A stretch of DNA of 64,000 bases, taken from Cerioporus squamosus. Lineage: Eukaryota; Basidiomycota; Agaricomycetes; Polyporales; Polyporaceae. Position numbers and translations under genes: made by a program. The notes beneath the pieces were generated by a model. It made no database searches and had not been told where the DNA came from. It worked only from the letters and a program-made list of their open reading frames with translations. Location: positions 29,558 to 93,557 of the forward strand of contig JABYQS010000149.1 of NCBI GenBank assembly GCA_022592435.1. Reading direction: 5' to 3'. Shown here in pieces: positions 1 to 9,437 of this stretch. Positions within the stretch are counted from its first letter, which is position 1. The number at the start of each line of letters is the position of its first letter.

Positions 1-149
1 TGGCGAAGTTATTCAATTATGCGCAGTATACTTGCGGTTGCACTACACACAGCACGGCCTAGGCACACCGCAAGCCGCCTTACGAACGTGGAAGGCTCTG
101 GTTCACACCCAAAAAACGCCAACACCAGCCCTGAACCCGAAGTTCCGCA

Positions 150-157
150 TATAAGTA
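150..157 (+). promoter_or_regulatory. TATA box of repeat-protein gene copy 1
   Basis: A TATAAGTA core lies 115 nt before the ATG at 265. About 15-25 nt downstream is the block ATGCGGCTCGAA. The same TATAAGTAG plus ATGCGGCTCGAA arrangement recurs at 4031 in front of the second copy, which supports a functional, duplicated core promoter. Confidence 0.6.
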
Positions 158-264
158 GACCGGAAATGCGGCTCGAACTCTTCAACACCTCTGTTCCTCC
201 TTTTCTTTCCTCTTCATCCCCCAGCTTCGTTCCCTCTTTCCATAACCCCATCCCCATTGTGAGC

Positions 265-1340
265 CATGCTTCACCTTGTGAGCTTTGTTGTTGCTGCCCT
301 CCTGGTGATCCGTGGTGAGTACCTCTAGCGTCACGCTCTATCACCCATTTCTGAAACCTTTCCCGCTTGCTTAGGAGACGCAGCGGCCGTCGAGAAGAGG
401 CATGTCAACTCGACCTTCGTCTCTGCCGCAATCCCCTCCGCTTCGACAACAGTCGAAGTCTCCAGCGCTTTCCCCAGCATTGTCACCACCATAGAGTTCT
501 ACCAGTGCTGCCCCCAGCGTTGGGACCACCATCGGGTTCTCCAGCGCCGCCGCTAGCAGCGCGACCGCCGTCGGGTGCGTGTGCAGCTCGAACACCACCG
601 ACACCATAACCGTCGCCACCGGTACCGCCGTCACCAGCTACGTCACAGTCGCGACTGGTACCGCCGTCACTAGTTACATTACCGTGGCTACTGGTTCAGC
701 TGTCACCAGCTACATCACGGTGGCTACTGGTACCGCCGTCTCCAGCCACAGTTCCTTCGCAACTGGTACTGCTGTGACCAGCTCCCGTTCGGCCGCAACT
801 GGTACTGCCGTCATTAGCTCCCGTTCCGTCGCCACCGGGACTGCTGTGACCAACTCGAAGTCCGTCGCGACTGGTACTGTCGTGACCTCCCGTTCGGCCG
901 CAACTGGTACTGTCGTGACCAGCTCCCGTTCCGTCGCCACCGGGACCTTCGTAACCAGCTCGAACTCCGTCGCCACTGGTACTGCCGTGACCAGCTCCCA
1001 TCCTGTCGCCGCCGGGACTGCTGTGTCCAGTGCCAGTTCCGTCGCGACTGGATCTGCTGTCACCGAGCCTGTCTCGAGTGCAACCGGGACTGCCGTGACT
1101 GTCCCCTCCGCCCACCCCTCCTCCAGCGGCATTGTGACAACCGTCTTCGCGACTGCTTCGGAGAGCGACGCGGTCAGTGCGGATGTCGTCCCCACCGCTT
1201 CCGAGAGCGGGACCATAATCACGGTGCAGCCGACGGCATCCAGTCCCATCACGGTCGAGGTGCCCACCGCGTCGGGCATCGTCACCACTACTCAGGACGC
1301 CGTTGGCACCGGGGCCGCTACCACTATATTCAGTGATTAA
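265..1340 (+). pseudogene. Secreted Ser/Thr/Ala-rich repeat protein, copy 1 (frameshifted)
   Basis: Exon 1 (265-314) encodes a hydrophobic signal peptide beginning MLHLVSFVVAALLV. An intron (315-374, GTGAGT...TTAG) follows, and exon 2 opens with DAAAVEKR, a KR pair typical of Kex2-like processing. The frame then hits a stop near 547-549. The long downstream frame, open to the TAA at 1340, joins if one extra base near 500-501 (TTCTACCAG for expected TTCTCCAG) is ignored. That frame holds about 14 copies of a 12-residue unit of the type RSVATGTAVTSS, then a tail matching copy 2 (AHPSSS, TASES). I infer a cell-wall or mucin-like secreted protein. The frameshift could be real decay or a base-calling error. 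The coding pattern is otherwise intact, so decay would be recent. No enzymatic domain is visible. Confidence 0.6.
612..1115 (+). repeat. 36-bp coding tandem repeat, about 14 units
   Basis: Imperfect 36-bp units encode 12-residue repeats around the core ATGTAVTSS. Units vary at the first two and last two residues and keep frame throughout, which suggests the array was maintained as coding sequence. Confidence 0.8.
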
Positions 1341-2629
1341 GTATGTCTCGCTCGTTATTACTTGGTTCCTTCGAGAATTATTGGACTCGCAGTATTGTTT
1401 TCGTTGTCTGGAGTTGTCGTCGTGGAGGTCCGTAGCACGGCGTTGTCGTACTGTACTCTACCTCGTGGGATGATACATGACTTTCACGTAGTACAGACAG
1501 TTCGTACAGGTTTCAATAAGTATGCGGACTGCTCTACTGGTTGTCATCTGATCCGGCGCTCAGGGCCCAAACAGTGACAGTGCAGTCAGGCAGCCGCAGG
1601 ATGCTGGACGTTTCGACAAGCGTATGCAGTGCGCCCGCCAAGGACTAACCCCGAGATGACGCCCGTCGTTCGACTCGGGAAGAGCATCGGAGGCAAGCTG
1701 TCAAACGGGGCAGGTCCGACTCGATGGGTCCGAACGTCCGGTAGATAAACGGGGTACCTGAAGCAGATCGACGCGCGAGCCGATTGTGGCGAGACGAAGT
1801 GCATAAAGCGACAGCTGGACGAGATTCATTCCTCAAGGCGGTAAAAAGGATGAGTGTTGCGGTTTCTACTTACTTGGTTTGGACGGATACGTGAAGATCT
1901 ACGTAGCTATAGGACACTGCGTAGTAACTCAAAGTCGTGACTGGGTACTTTGACTGTACTTGGACTTCCCCAGTTGATACGGCCGGGCTGGGAGACTCAG
2001 GAGTACAACTGTGCCTTCCGAGGTCATGAAGGTACTAAGTACTTACAGCGTATACCGACAGAGTCGTCACGTTAGAGAATCACATAATGCATCTTCAATG
2101 CAATAACACAAATAGCTGTTAGCTTAGACGTTGAACTGGAACAAGTGAACCTGCAAAGTTGTCAAGACATGACCGCCGGCAGTTGCCGACCCGTCTTGCC
2201 TACTCCGGGATACACAAGGGTCGGCACACAGCCGCGCGCTCATTGCTCTGTGTCCTACCATGACTCTCGCTTGGAACTCAACAGGGTCGTTCTTGCAAAC
2301 AATGACGGGCATCTCGTCCCGCGTTTGAATCTCACCTGTACCTACTCTCGCACAGCTGTCATTCTGCCCGTGCTTGCGCAGCAGGAAGCGCCATTGCGGC
2401 GCTATCACAAAAACTCTTGGCCACAAGATTGCCATGAAGCAGCAGTGACTTCAGTTGACCTCAATAATTTGACGCGCTTAGTTATGGTGGAAGCCGAATC
2501 ATTTGGGCCCTTAGTTAAGGGAGGCGCCTAATCGCCCAAATATTTGGGCGCTCTCGTAAGGTCGCAGGCGACAAATATTGGCCAAATATTTCGTACGTAG
2601 GAAATAAGCCTGAAAGGCGACCCAAAAAT

Positions 2630-2700
2630 ACTCCCAAGAGGATTGAACCTGGGCCTTAAAGGCATACAAGACACCATCCAACTAGGCCACCAGGGCTGCC
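2630..2700 (-). other. tRNA-like module inside the inverted-repeat element
   Basis: On the minus strand an A-box-like TGGCCTAGTTGG is followed at tRNA-like spacing by a B-box-like GGTTCAATCC. Acceptor and T stems do not pair well, so it is not a functional tRNA by eye. It looks like a tRNA-derived fragment or SINE head. Confidence 0.45.
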
Positions 2701-2745
2701 TTTGCCAGTGCCAGTAACAATGTATAGCCCGTCTGGTGTCCTGCG

Positions 2746-2790
2746 TACAGTCATCTACGGCCGAACCCGGTTCGGCCATAGATGACTGTA
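2746..2790. repeat. 45-bp near-perfect palindrome
   Basis: TACAGTCATCTA starts the left arm and TAGATGACTGTA ends the right arm. The centre is around 2768 (GGCCGAAC / GTTCGGCC), with a single mismatched pair (C2758 against A2778). It would fold as a strong hairpin and lies between the two tRNA-like modules of the element. Confidence 0.85.
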
Positions 2791-3039
2791 CTTATTACTG
2801 AGGGTAAGTAAGTGTTCGATACATGGAAGGAGTAAGTAACTGTTATCGCATTGACATCAAGACATCTAGTTGGGCTGGAATTACGACATGCACAAGCAAC
2901 TTATATATGGAGAAATCAAGCATCACAGCCAGTCGTAAACGGGATGATATGATAGACAATCCACATGTACTTAGCGGGCTCGTTGAAGTAGTGGATTGTC
3001 ATTAAGGACTTGTAGCGTTGCTGTTTACAACTTTTAAAT

Positions 3040-3118
3040 AGTCCTATGGCGCAGTTGGACTAAGTGTTGAAAGTTGTTTATGCGGTCACTCAATCGCTGG
3101 TTCAAGTCTCTTGCAGTG
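3040..3118 (+). other. Second tRNA-like module, opposite orientation
   Basis: A-box-like TGGCGCAGTTGG (3047-3058) and B-box-like GGTTCAAGTCT (3099-3109) occur on the plus strand. Their spacing is longer, as in long-variable-arm or intron-containing tRNAs, and a T-rich tract follows. Stem pairing is poor, so this is a decayed tRNA-like or SINE-like unit. Confidence 0.4.
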
Positions 3119-4030
3119 CATTTTTAGGTTGCTTTTACGCATTTCTCCAATTGACGAAATATTTGTTTGATATCTGTTGCCTACGATCACAGGAGATCGA
3201 CCAAATATTTGGGCGTTTAGGCGCCTCCCTTAACTAAGGGCCCAAATGATTCGGCTTCCACCATAACTAAGCGCGTCAAATAATTCAGGGTAGCTGATAC
3301 TAATGGAAGCAGGCACCAAAACCACACGCCGCGAGCGGGCATTGGGACATCCAAGTACAGAGTTCGTTACGTAGCATAGATGCACGAGGTCAGTACTGAC
3401 GTGCCCTCGTCCGCTAGGGCCTTAAGCTCACGGAGACCAGGGATGCGCCACCGCAGATTTTCCGGAGGACATTGCCAGTCTGTACGATCGTCGTTCGGGG
3501 AGGTGATGAGGCGGCTTGGAGGCGTATGCAATGGTCACGTCAGTGCTTGGACAACAGACCCGCTTCTTCTTCAAACCCATAGGCCGTGCGATCGACAAGT
3601 ATGGTGTTAAGACCCTCGGAACCTCAAGCCGTCGCAAGTTCTGAGGGCAGGCTGCTAGGAGTCATATTCAGCTGATCTTAGAGTCATGAGTAGCTGACCA
3701 TACTCTCAGACGATTATGTATCTTGCCAGCACACGTCTTTCGCTCCTAGCACATCGCTTGCGCGGTCCGCTCTCATGAGGACCTGCTGAACTTCACGGTC
3801 TCCGCGGGTTGCCGCATTTACCGGTGCGTCCATCATGGCTTTCGACGCGAGCGCACACTCCAGACGCCGCGGCATTGCCAGAGATCCTCGATCAGGCGCA
3901 GTTTGCTTGTGGTCGCGCTTCGCACCGTTCAACCCGGCGGCCGCGCCCCGCGACGTCACGGGTGTGTTACGCCGGTGCCCACTCACAACGCGCCAGCACC
4001 TACCCTGGACCCAAGCAATCTCCTGCGTGG

Positions 4031-4038
4031 TATAAGTA
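4031..4038 (+). promoter_or_regulatory. TATA box of repeat-protein gene copy 2
   Basis: TATAAGTA lies 121 nt before the ATG at 4152 and is followed by the same ATGCGGCTCGAA block found behind the TATA box of copy 1. Confidence 0.6.
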
Positions 4039-4151
4039 GCACGGATATGCGGCTCGAATACCTCACCGCTTCAATCCTTCTTCACTTCCCTCTTCCTACA
4101 CCAACCTCCGAGTCGGTCCCTCTTCTGCCGATTATCTTCCTCTTGTGAGCC

Positions 4152-5133
4152 ATGTTGCGCCTTCTGAGCTTCGTCGTGGCTGTTGTCCTTCTCGCTCGCG
4201 GTGAGTACCGATTGCGTCCGTCTCAACGCTCCTTATCGAACATCACCCTTTCTGTCAGGCGATGCGGCCGCCGTGGAGAAGAGGTATGTCAGCTCGTCGC
4301 TCGCGACTGCTCCTCACGCCTTCCCCACCGGCATCGGTGCGACTGGCAACGGGTCTTCCAGCGCCTTCCCCACCGGCATCGGCGCGACTGGCAACGGGTC
4401 CTCCAGTGCGTTCCCCACCGGCATCGGCGCGACAGGCAATGGGTCCTCCAGTGCTTTCCCCACCGGCATCGGTGCGACTGGCAACGGGTCTTCCAGCGTG
4501 TTCCCCACCGGCATCGGCGCGACTGGCAATGGGTCCTCCAGTGCTTTCCCCACAGGCATCGGCGCCACTGGCCACGGGTCCTCCAGTGCTTTCCCCACAG
4601 GCATCGGTGCGACTCACAATGGCTGCTCGAGTGCTTTCCCCACCGGCATCGGTGCGACTGCTAGTGGCAACAGGTACTCCAGTGCTTTCCCCACAGGCAT
4701 CGGTGCGACTAGCCACGGGTCCTCCAGTGCCTTCCCCACCGGCATTGGCGCGACTGGCCACGGGTCCTCCAGTGCCTCCCCCACCGGCATCGGCGCGACC
4801 ACCGTCCAGTACGCTTGCCCTTCGGTCAGCACCGTCACCAGATACGTCACGGTCGCCACCGGTACTGCCGCCACCGAGCCCGCTACACTCTCCAGTGTGC
4901 TGGGCACTCCCGTGACTATCCCCGTCGCCCATCCCTCCTCCAGCGCCGCCGTGACGATCGGCGGCCCACACCCCTCCTCGAGCACGTTGACGACGATTAT
5001 CGCGACCGCTTCGGAGAGCGGCGGGTTCACCACCCAGCCCGCTACTCGGGTTGGAAATGGGGCCACTACCACCCGGGACGCGACGCCTGTCGGTACCAAC
5101 GTCTCTACCACTCAAGGGGCCACGGCCGCCTGA
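4152..5133 (+). CDS. Secreted Gly/Ser-rich repeat protein, copy 2
   Basis: Two exons (4152-4200, 4259-5133; intron 4201-4258) give 307 residues. The N-terminus MLRLLSFVVAVVLLARG is a signal peptide. It is followed by DAAAVEKR, a likely Kex2-type pro-site at the start of exon 2. About residues 36-197 are 11 copies of a 15-residue unit AFPTGIGATGNGSSS with drift in the last copies. The Thr/Ser-rich C-terminus shares AHPSSS and TASES elements with copy 1 at 265-1340. It lacks a recognisable catalytic domain, and I see no clear hydrophobic GPI-type tail. I infer an extracellular or wall-associated protein. Repeated KR sites are absent, so it does not fit a multi-peptide Kex2-released precursor. 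Confidence 0.8.
4318..4800 (+). repeat. 45-bp coding tandem repeat, 11 units
   Basis: Eleven in-frame units of about 45 bp encode PTGIGAT cores. The middle units are nearly identical at the DNA level, and units 7-9 carry insertions or substitutions. This is consistent with unequal crossing-over inside the gene. Confidence 0.85.
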
Positions 5134-5495
5134 AGTAGAGGGACAGTCGTGATGACCCAGACTGCCACTGCCTCTAGCGGCGCGACTGGGGTAGCAGGGG
5201 ACGAACGGTTTGGATTCCCTTTCATGATAGTTATGTAGTCATCCCGCGACTTTCCTACAAGAGATGCACGATATGTACTCGCTTTTCTACGGTGCTTTGT
5301 CCTCGGACTTATCCCAATGGTTATGCCGCGCTCGTTATTCCTTAGTTTCCTTCTTGGACTCGGACTTTATCTTTGGTTGTCTGGAGTTGTTGTCGGTCTT
5401 CTGAATACAATGTTGTTGCTGCAAGTACCCTACATCGCAGGAGGAAACAGGACTATCACATACAAGGTAGGCTATTCTCGCTTACACTGGATGCT
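5134..5495. other. Convergent intergenic spacer
   Basis: This lies between the stop of the repeat-protein gene and the stop of the minus-strand RPAP1 gene. It contains the duplicated 3' flank (about 5320-5420) similar to 1343-1440. No gene seen. Confidence 0.6.
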
Positions 5496-8400
5496 CTATT
5501 CGGTAAACAATTTCTTCAGTCGCTCCGGCACATCCCCACCGCATTTCCCAGTAAACTCCATCCTCGAGCCCTTCCACGCCCCCTTTTCCTCGAAGCAAGC
5601 AGGCGGCAGCAAGATCATCCCCTCCCTGTGCTGCCTATACAACACCACATCCCTGATCGCGTCGAACCCGCCCTGGTCGACCAGCGCCTTCAACAACTTC
5701 ACTGCCTTCTCCTCTCCATCTGAACCCATATCAGGCCAGATCCTGCACGCGACGTGGTGCACGGCAATGAGCCTGACGAAGCCCTCCAGCGGTCCCTTCA
5801 CGAGCGCCCGAAGATACGCCCCGACGATTTCGCCATCCGTCTCGACGGGCCACAGGTACTCCGCGATGCTGCCCGTGACGGCGTCCTCAGGCGGCGTACG
5901 AACGGTGCGCATGACGTGGTTGTAGTCCACCCAGAGGTACTGGCGGTAGTCCGACGGGTAGCGCATGTTCAGCGGGGGCAAGAGCAGCCGCGCGAACAGC
6001 GGGTGCGCGAACGAGATCGAGTCGTACAGCGCGACGAAGTCCGTGTACCACTGATAGAACGGCACCGCAGCACCGAGGAAGCGCTTCGCGACGACTTCGA
6101 GGCTGTCCGTCGTGTGGATGGACGGAGGAGGCGTCTTGAGCGTCTTGGCGTCCGCGGACGCCGCGAAGGGCGCGAGGATCTCGGACATGTACCGCTCGAC
6201 GATGCCGTCACGGAAGACCTCCGCGGACGAGTCGTCCTGCTGCTGCCCGTGCTCGAGCATGAAGACCTTCATGCACCCGAAGATGGCTTCCTCGCGGCTC
6301 ATGAGGAAGCTGTCCAGGTGGTGGTAGTGCAGGACTTCTTGGCTGACGCGTACGAAGAGCAGCGTAGCGCGTACGACCTCCGCCTCGGACGCGTCCCACG
6401 ACGACGGCAGGTCCTTGAACACCTCCGACTCGCCGGACCGCAGGAGATGATCTAGCGGACAGAACACCCAGTCCTTCGTCAGAGGCAAAGCTTGCTGCCG
6501 TCTGTCGTTCGGCTGCAGGGAAGAAAGGGGCGGCAGACGCTGTGTCGTCGCGGTCGAGATCGACTCCGGTGTCATCCAGGTTGGCCCGATGCGCTGCTCG
6601 CCCTTCGGTCGCAGGGAGTGTGTCAGGAAAGGAACGATGATGCCCATGCCGCCGCGGTCCCAGATCTCTTCAGGCACAGACCATCCGCGTGCACGGAGGA
6701 AGTCAGGAGTGACCGCCTCAGCTACTTGGGATGCGGCCTCTTGAGCACGCTCGTCATCTCCCGGGAAGTGCCGGCACAAGACAGAAAGAGCTTGGGCCAT
6801 CCAAAGGTCCGGAGACGTGCCAGGAGTTTTGCGCGACAGCTGGAGATAGCTGGAGAGGAGGGTGGACAGCGGTCGGTAGAATATGTGACCATAGGGGATC
6901 GATTCGGGAGTATGTAGGGATGTCCAGAGTGGTGAGGTCGTGATCGCAGCGCAGGCGCGAGATATGTCGGCAAAAGGTAGTAGGAACGGCGGCGCGTCGG
7001 GAACATCCTTGTACGATCCAGGAGTGCAGGCGAGGAAAAGACGGATTGCTGCAGCGATCGTACTCGCGTGTCTCCCGAGATCACGCAGAGACGGGACGTC
7101 CGAAGGCAGGATACCTTGACGCATGCCTGCGCCCAGGTTGGCTGAGATATCGTTTCCGCTCCGGAGGGCATTGCCGACAATGCGTCTCTCCCGGCCATCC
7201 ACGAAGCCGTCCTTGATGGTTGCGAGGACCATAACCCGTTCCTCCTCCCCACCCTTCGCACCATTGACCTTCGCTCCCTCCAGGAACGCCGCGACGGCGC
7301 TCCATAGGTGACTCCAAGCCTCTCCATCCGTATCATCGAGATGCTTGCGGACCTCGAGCATGTCTTCAATCCATCCCCATCCGACGACTTGACTCCAGAG
7401 GATATCGTGGCTAGGTGTCGTGCGATGTGGATCGCGGGCACAGACCGTCCATGCCTCCAGCGCTTTCAACCAGGCGATGCGTAGTTGCGAACTCCGGCAC
7501 TGCGGAGATCGGATGTACCCGTTGAGCTGCATGAAGTATTCCTGCGCCGTCGTCGTAACATGCGAGTAGAGACCGTACGAAGCCATGTCAGCGTAGAGAT
7601 GTAGTGTCTCTGCAAGAAGCTGGGTGGCAAGGGAGACGGGGAAGGGCGATGCGGTGGGGAGGGTAATGACGAAACGCAGGAGGGAGTCGGCGGGGTCGAG
7701 CAGGGAGGTTGCATTCTCGCGAGAGGACTGCACGAGAGTACGCAAGAACTTGAGCGCAAGAGGGTTGGGTCGCAGGCCCTCTGGTGTGGGAGGTATTGGC
7801 GTCAACAGGAAACGCTGTAATACATTCGCCACAAGGCCTTTCGTGGAGATGATGGCGGTCGCATTCGCAGTCGAGTGTTGAGCAAGCCTGTGGATGATAG
7901 CGAGGAGCTGGGAGAGACTCTCCTTTGGCAGTTCGGCAAGCTCGATCGCGGTTGATATCTGCGGCAGAAGATAGTCCAACGGGAGCGAAGAGAAAGCGTC
8001 GCCTTTGTCAAGGTCAGTTAGCTCGACGCCCTCCAGTCCCAAGACCTCCTCGTCCCACTGGGCAGTGCACTCCCAGAGGAGCTCGACGGCGCGCGCTCCG
8101 ACGCTTGCTCGCTCAGACAGCGCCTCTACTCCCGCGGCGAGCATGCGCTTCCTCAATGCTACCTCTTGACCCGCGAGCTCCGGTATCGCCTTCCTGCTAT
8201 CCGTGGACGTTCGCGCGAGCCTGTGAGCTATCTTGGCGAGCAGTCCGAGCATAGTGGCACGCTGCGCCGGGACTGTCGATCGAGACAGCATGAAGATATC
8301 CTCCAACGTGTAGCCGGCGTGGGAGCCTTCGGCATGATGGTGCAGACCAAGATGTGTGGGGAGAGAAGCGGAAAGTTTTGCCGGGATAGGCGTTCCGTTA

Positions 8401-9437
8401 AGGTCAAAGCGAACAGTGGGCGTCGCTTCTTCCTCCGGTTCTGCGTCGCCTTGCATCCATACCAGTGACGGATCGTGCGCAGGAGCCGTTGGAAAGAATC
8501 GTCGTCGGATGTCCTCGGGCGTTCCCTCCTCAAGGTCTCCCACCTGCTCGGATGACTCCTCTTTCTCGGGGTCCACCGGCGGAGCTGCAGAACCCATCCG
8601 GGTCAGTGCTGGAGGTTTCCATCGTCCAAGCGAAACGGTAGGGCCGTCGTCGTCAGATGGAGAAGGCAAGGCGAGCGCTCTCCTCCGCGGAGAAGGTGGG
8701 GCTGATTCGTACACGTGTATATCGTCAGGAGTCAGTTCGGCGAACCGAATTCGGCGCTCTGAACGACTTGGAGGTCGCGTACTGCTTGTGGACGTCGGAG
8801 GAGAAGACGGTGGCGGAAACACGCTCGCTGAATCAGCGGTCACACATGGATTTATTGCATACGAACTCGTGTACATACTGAAAGATGATGCCCTTTGACC
8901 CAACCGAGGGCGAGAGGTGGACTCAGGAGATGGGGACCTCGAGCCGGCCTCTTCGACTTCACCTCCTGGTCGTGGAAGCGAACGTGAGGAAGGGGGTGCT
9001 GCACCAACCTTCCCTCCACCACTCTGCTGCTTGGCTTCTCTTGCTGCGCGAGCTTTCCTCAGCACGTCCGCGATCCCGGGGCCGAACTTCTCAAGAACCT
9101 CCGCTCTCTCCTGCTCTCTTTCTTCCTCCGTCATTTCCTCGACCCGACGACGGTTGTCCTCTTCCACCTGCGCCCGCCAGTCGTCTGTCGGACGGCTCTG
9201 GGATGCATCTTTTGGCCGCGACGTCGAGGAAGGCTGAACAACGGGTACTTGCTGCTCTCGCCTCTGTGAGCCGCTTGCTCGCGCCCGAGCAAACGCACTC
9301 TGAGAGCGGTGTTTTACTGCGGGGAAGCCAGTACTGGTCGTCGGCGCTGAAGGTGCGGTAGGTCTCGCGACTGGTTTGCGTTCAAAGATGGAGCCAACAA
9401 GAGAGGAATGAGACATGAGCGTTTCGGTTTCCGCCAA
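5496..9437 (-). CDS. RPAP1: RNA polymerase II-associated protein 1 (RPAP1)
   Basis: A single uninterrupted ORF of 1313 residues, unusual here because nearly all other genes are split. Residues about 85-150 match the RPAP1 N-terminal domain: an acidic/basic helix with MTEEEREQERAEVLEKFGPG followed by KARAAR. Around residues 300-400 is the RPAP1 C-terminal-type core (EDIRRRFFP, VRFDLNG, HHHAE...GYTL..IF.L.RS..P.QR). The rest is helical-repeat-like, as in the family. RPAP1 proteins (Rba50 in yeast) help assemble RNA polymerase II and its nuclear import. Full length is in the family range. The start at 9437 is the first ATG before the conserved N-terminus. The gene ends facing the repeat-protein gene. 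Confidence 0.93.
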   Translation of the reverse strand: MAETETLMSHSSLVGSIFERKPVARPTAPSAPTTSTGFPAVKHRSQSAFARARASGSQRREQQVPVVQPSSTSRPKDASQSRPTDDWRAQVEEDNRRRVEEMTEEEREQERAEVLEKFGPGIADVLRKARAAREAKQQSGGGKVGAAPPSSRSLPRPGGEVEEAGSRSPSPESTSRPRLGQRASSFSMYTSSYAINPCVTADSASVFPPPSSPPTSTSSTRPPSRSERRIRFAELTPDDIHVYESAPPSPRRRALALPSPSDDDGPTVSLGRWKPPALTRMGSAAPPVDPEKEESSEQVGDLEEGTPEDIRRRFFPTAPAHDPSLVWMQGDAEPEEEATPTVRFDLNGTPIPAKLSASLPTHLGLHHHAEGSHAGYTLEDIFMLSRSTVPAQRATMLGLLAKIAHRLARTSTDSRKAIPELAGQEVALRKRMLAAGVEALSERASVGARAVELLWECTAQWDEEVLGLEGVELTDLDKGDAFSSLPLDYLLPQISTAIELAELPKESLSQLLAIIHRLAQHSTANATAIISTKGLVANVLQRFLLTPIPPTPEGLRPNPLALKFLRTLVQSSRENATSLLDPADSLLRFVITLPTASPFPVSLATQLLAETLHLYADMASYGLYSHVTTTAQEYFMQLNGYIRSPQCRSSQLRIAWLKALEAWTVCARDPHRTTPSHDILWSQVVGWGWIEDMLEVRKHLDDTDGEAWSHLWSAVAAFLEGAKVNGAKGGEEERVMVLATIKDGFVDGRERRIVGNALRSGNDISANLGAGMRQGILPSDVPSLRDLGRHASTIAAAIRLFLACTPGSYKDVPDAPPFLLPFADISRACAAITTSPLWTSLHTPESIPYGHIFYRPLSTLLSSYLQLSRKTPGTSPDLWMAQALSVLCRHFPGDDERAQEAASQVAEAVTPDFLRARGWSVPEEIWDRGGMGIIVPFLTHSLRPKGEQRIGPTWMTPESISTATTQRLPPLSSLQPNDRRQQALPLTKDWVFCPLDHLLRSGESEVFKDLPSSWDASEAEVVRATLLFVRVSQEVLHYHHLDSFLMSREEAIFGCMKVFMLEHGQQQDDSSAEVFRDGIVERYMSEILAPFAASADAKTLKTPPPSIHTTDSLEVVAKRFLGAAVPFYQWYTDFVALYDSISFAHPLFARLLLPPLNMRYPSDYRQYLWVDYNHVMRTVRTPPEDAVTGSIAEYLWPVETDGEIVGAYLRALVKGPLEGFVRLIAVHHVACRIWPDMGSDGEEKAVKLLKALVDQGGFDAIRDVVLYRQHREGMILLPPACFEEKGAWKGSRMEFTGKCGGDVPERLKKLFTE

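Larger units (their letters stand above)
2468..3280. mobile_element. Non-autonomous Harbinger-like inverted-repeat element (813 bp)
   Basis: The left terminus 2468-2547 and right terminus 3201-3280 are reverse complements over 80 bp with one mismatch (position 2531). The element is flanked by the direct repeat TAA (2465-2467 and 3281-3283). A 3-bp TWA target duplication is the hallmark of PIF/Harbinger transposons. The termini start TTTGACGCGC and end with a self-complementary CCAAATATTTGG. The interior has no transposase-sized ORF, so it would be a MITE-type element mobilised in trans. High terminal identity suggests recent insertion. The interior also contains two tRNA-like modules and a 45-bp palindrome, annotated separately. 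Confidence 0.85.
1341..4030. other. Intergenic stretch between the two repeat-protein genes
   Basis: About 1343-1440 resembles 5320-5420 (shared CGCTCGTTATT and TTGTCTGGAGTTGT blocks), so the duplication carried 3' flanking sequence with it. 2468-3280 is an inverted-repeat element annotated separately. In the rest (1440-2467, 3284-4030) I see only short shadow ORFs and no convincing gene. Confidence 0.5.

Noticed and set aside
579..1340. Treating the plus-strand ORF at 579 as a complete gene
   Set aside because: The true N-terminus (signal peptide and DAAAVEKR) lies upstream across an intron and a frameshift, as shown by the intact copy at 4152. The ATG at 579 is internal.
2630..3118. Functional tRNA genes
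   Set aside because: A and B boxes are recognisable, but acceptor and T stems do not pair and no sensible anticodon loop can be drawn.
4255..5115. Long minus-strand ORF (286 codons) opposite the repeat gene
   Set aside because: It is a shadow of the 45-bp coding repeats on the plus strand: low-complexity, with no start context, and the plus-strand model has signal peptide, intron and promoter.
265..5133. Kex2-processed repeat-peptide (RiPP-like) precursors
   Set aside because: Only one KR site is present, directly after the signal peptide. The repeats themselves contain no KR/RR sites to release peptides.
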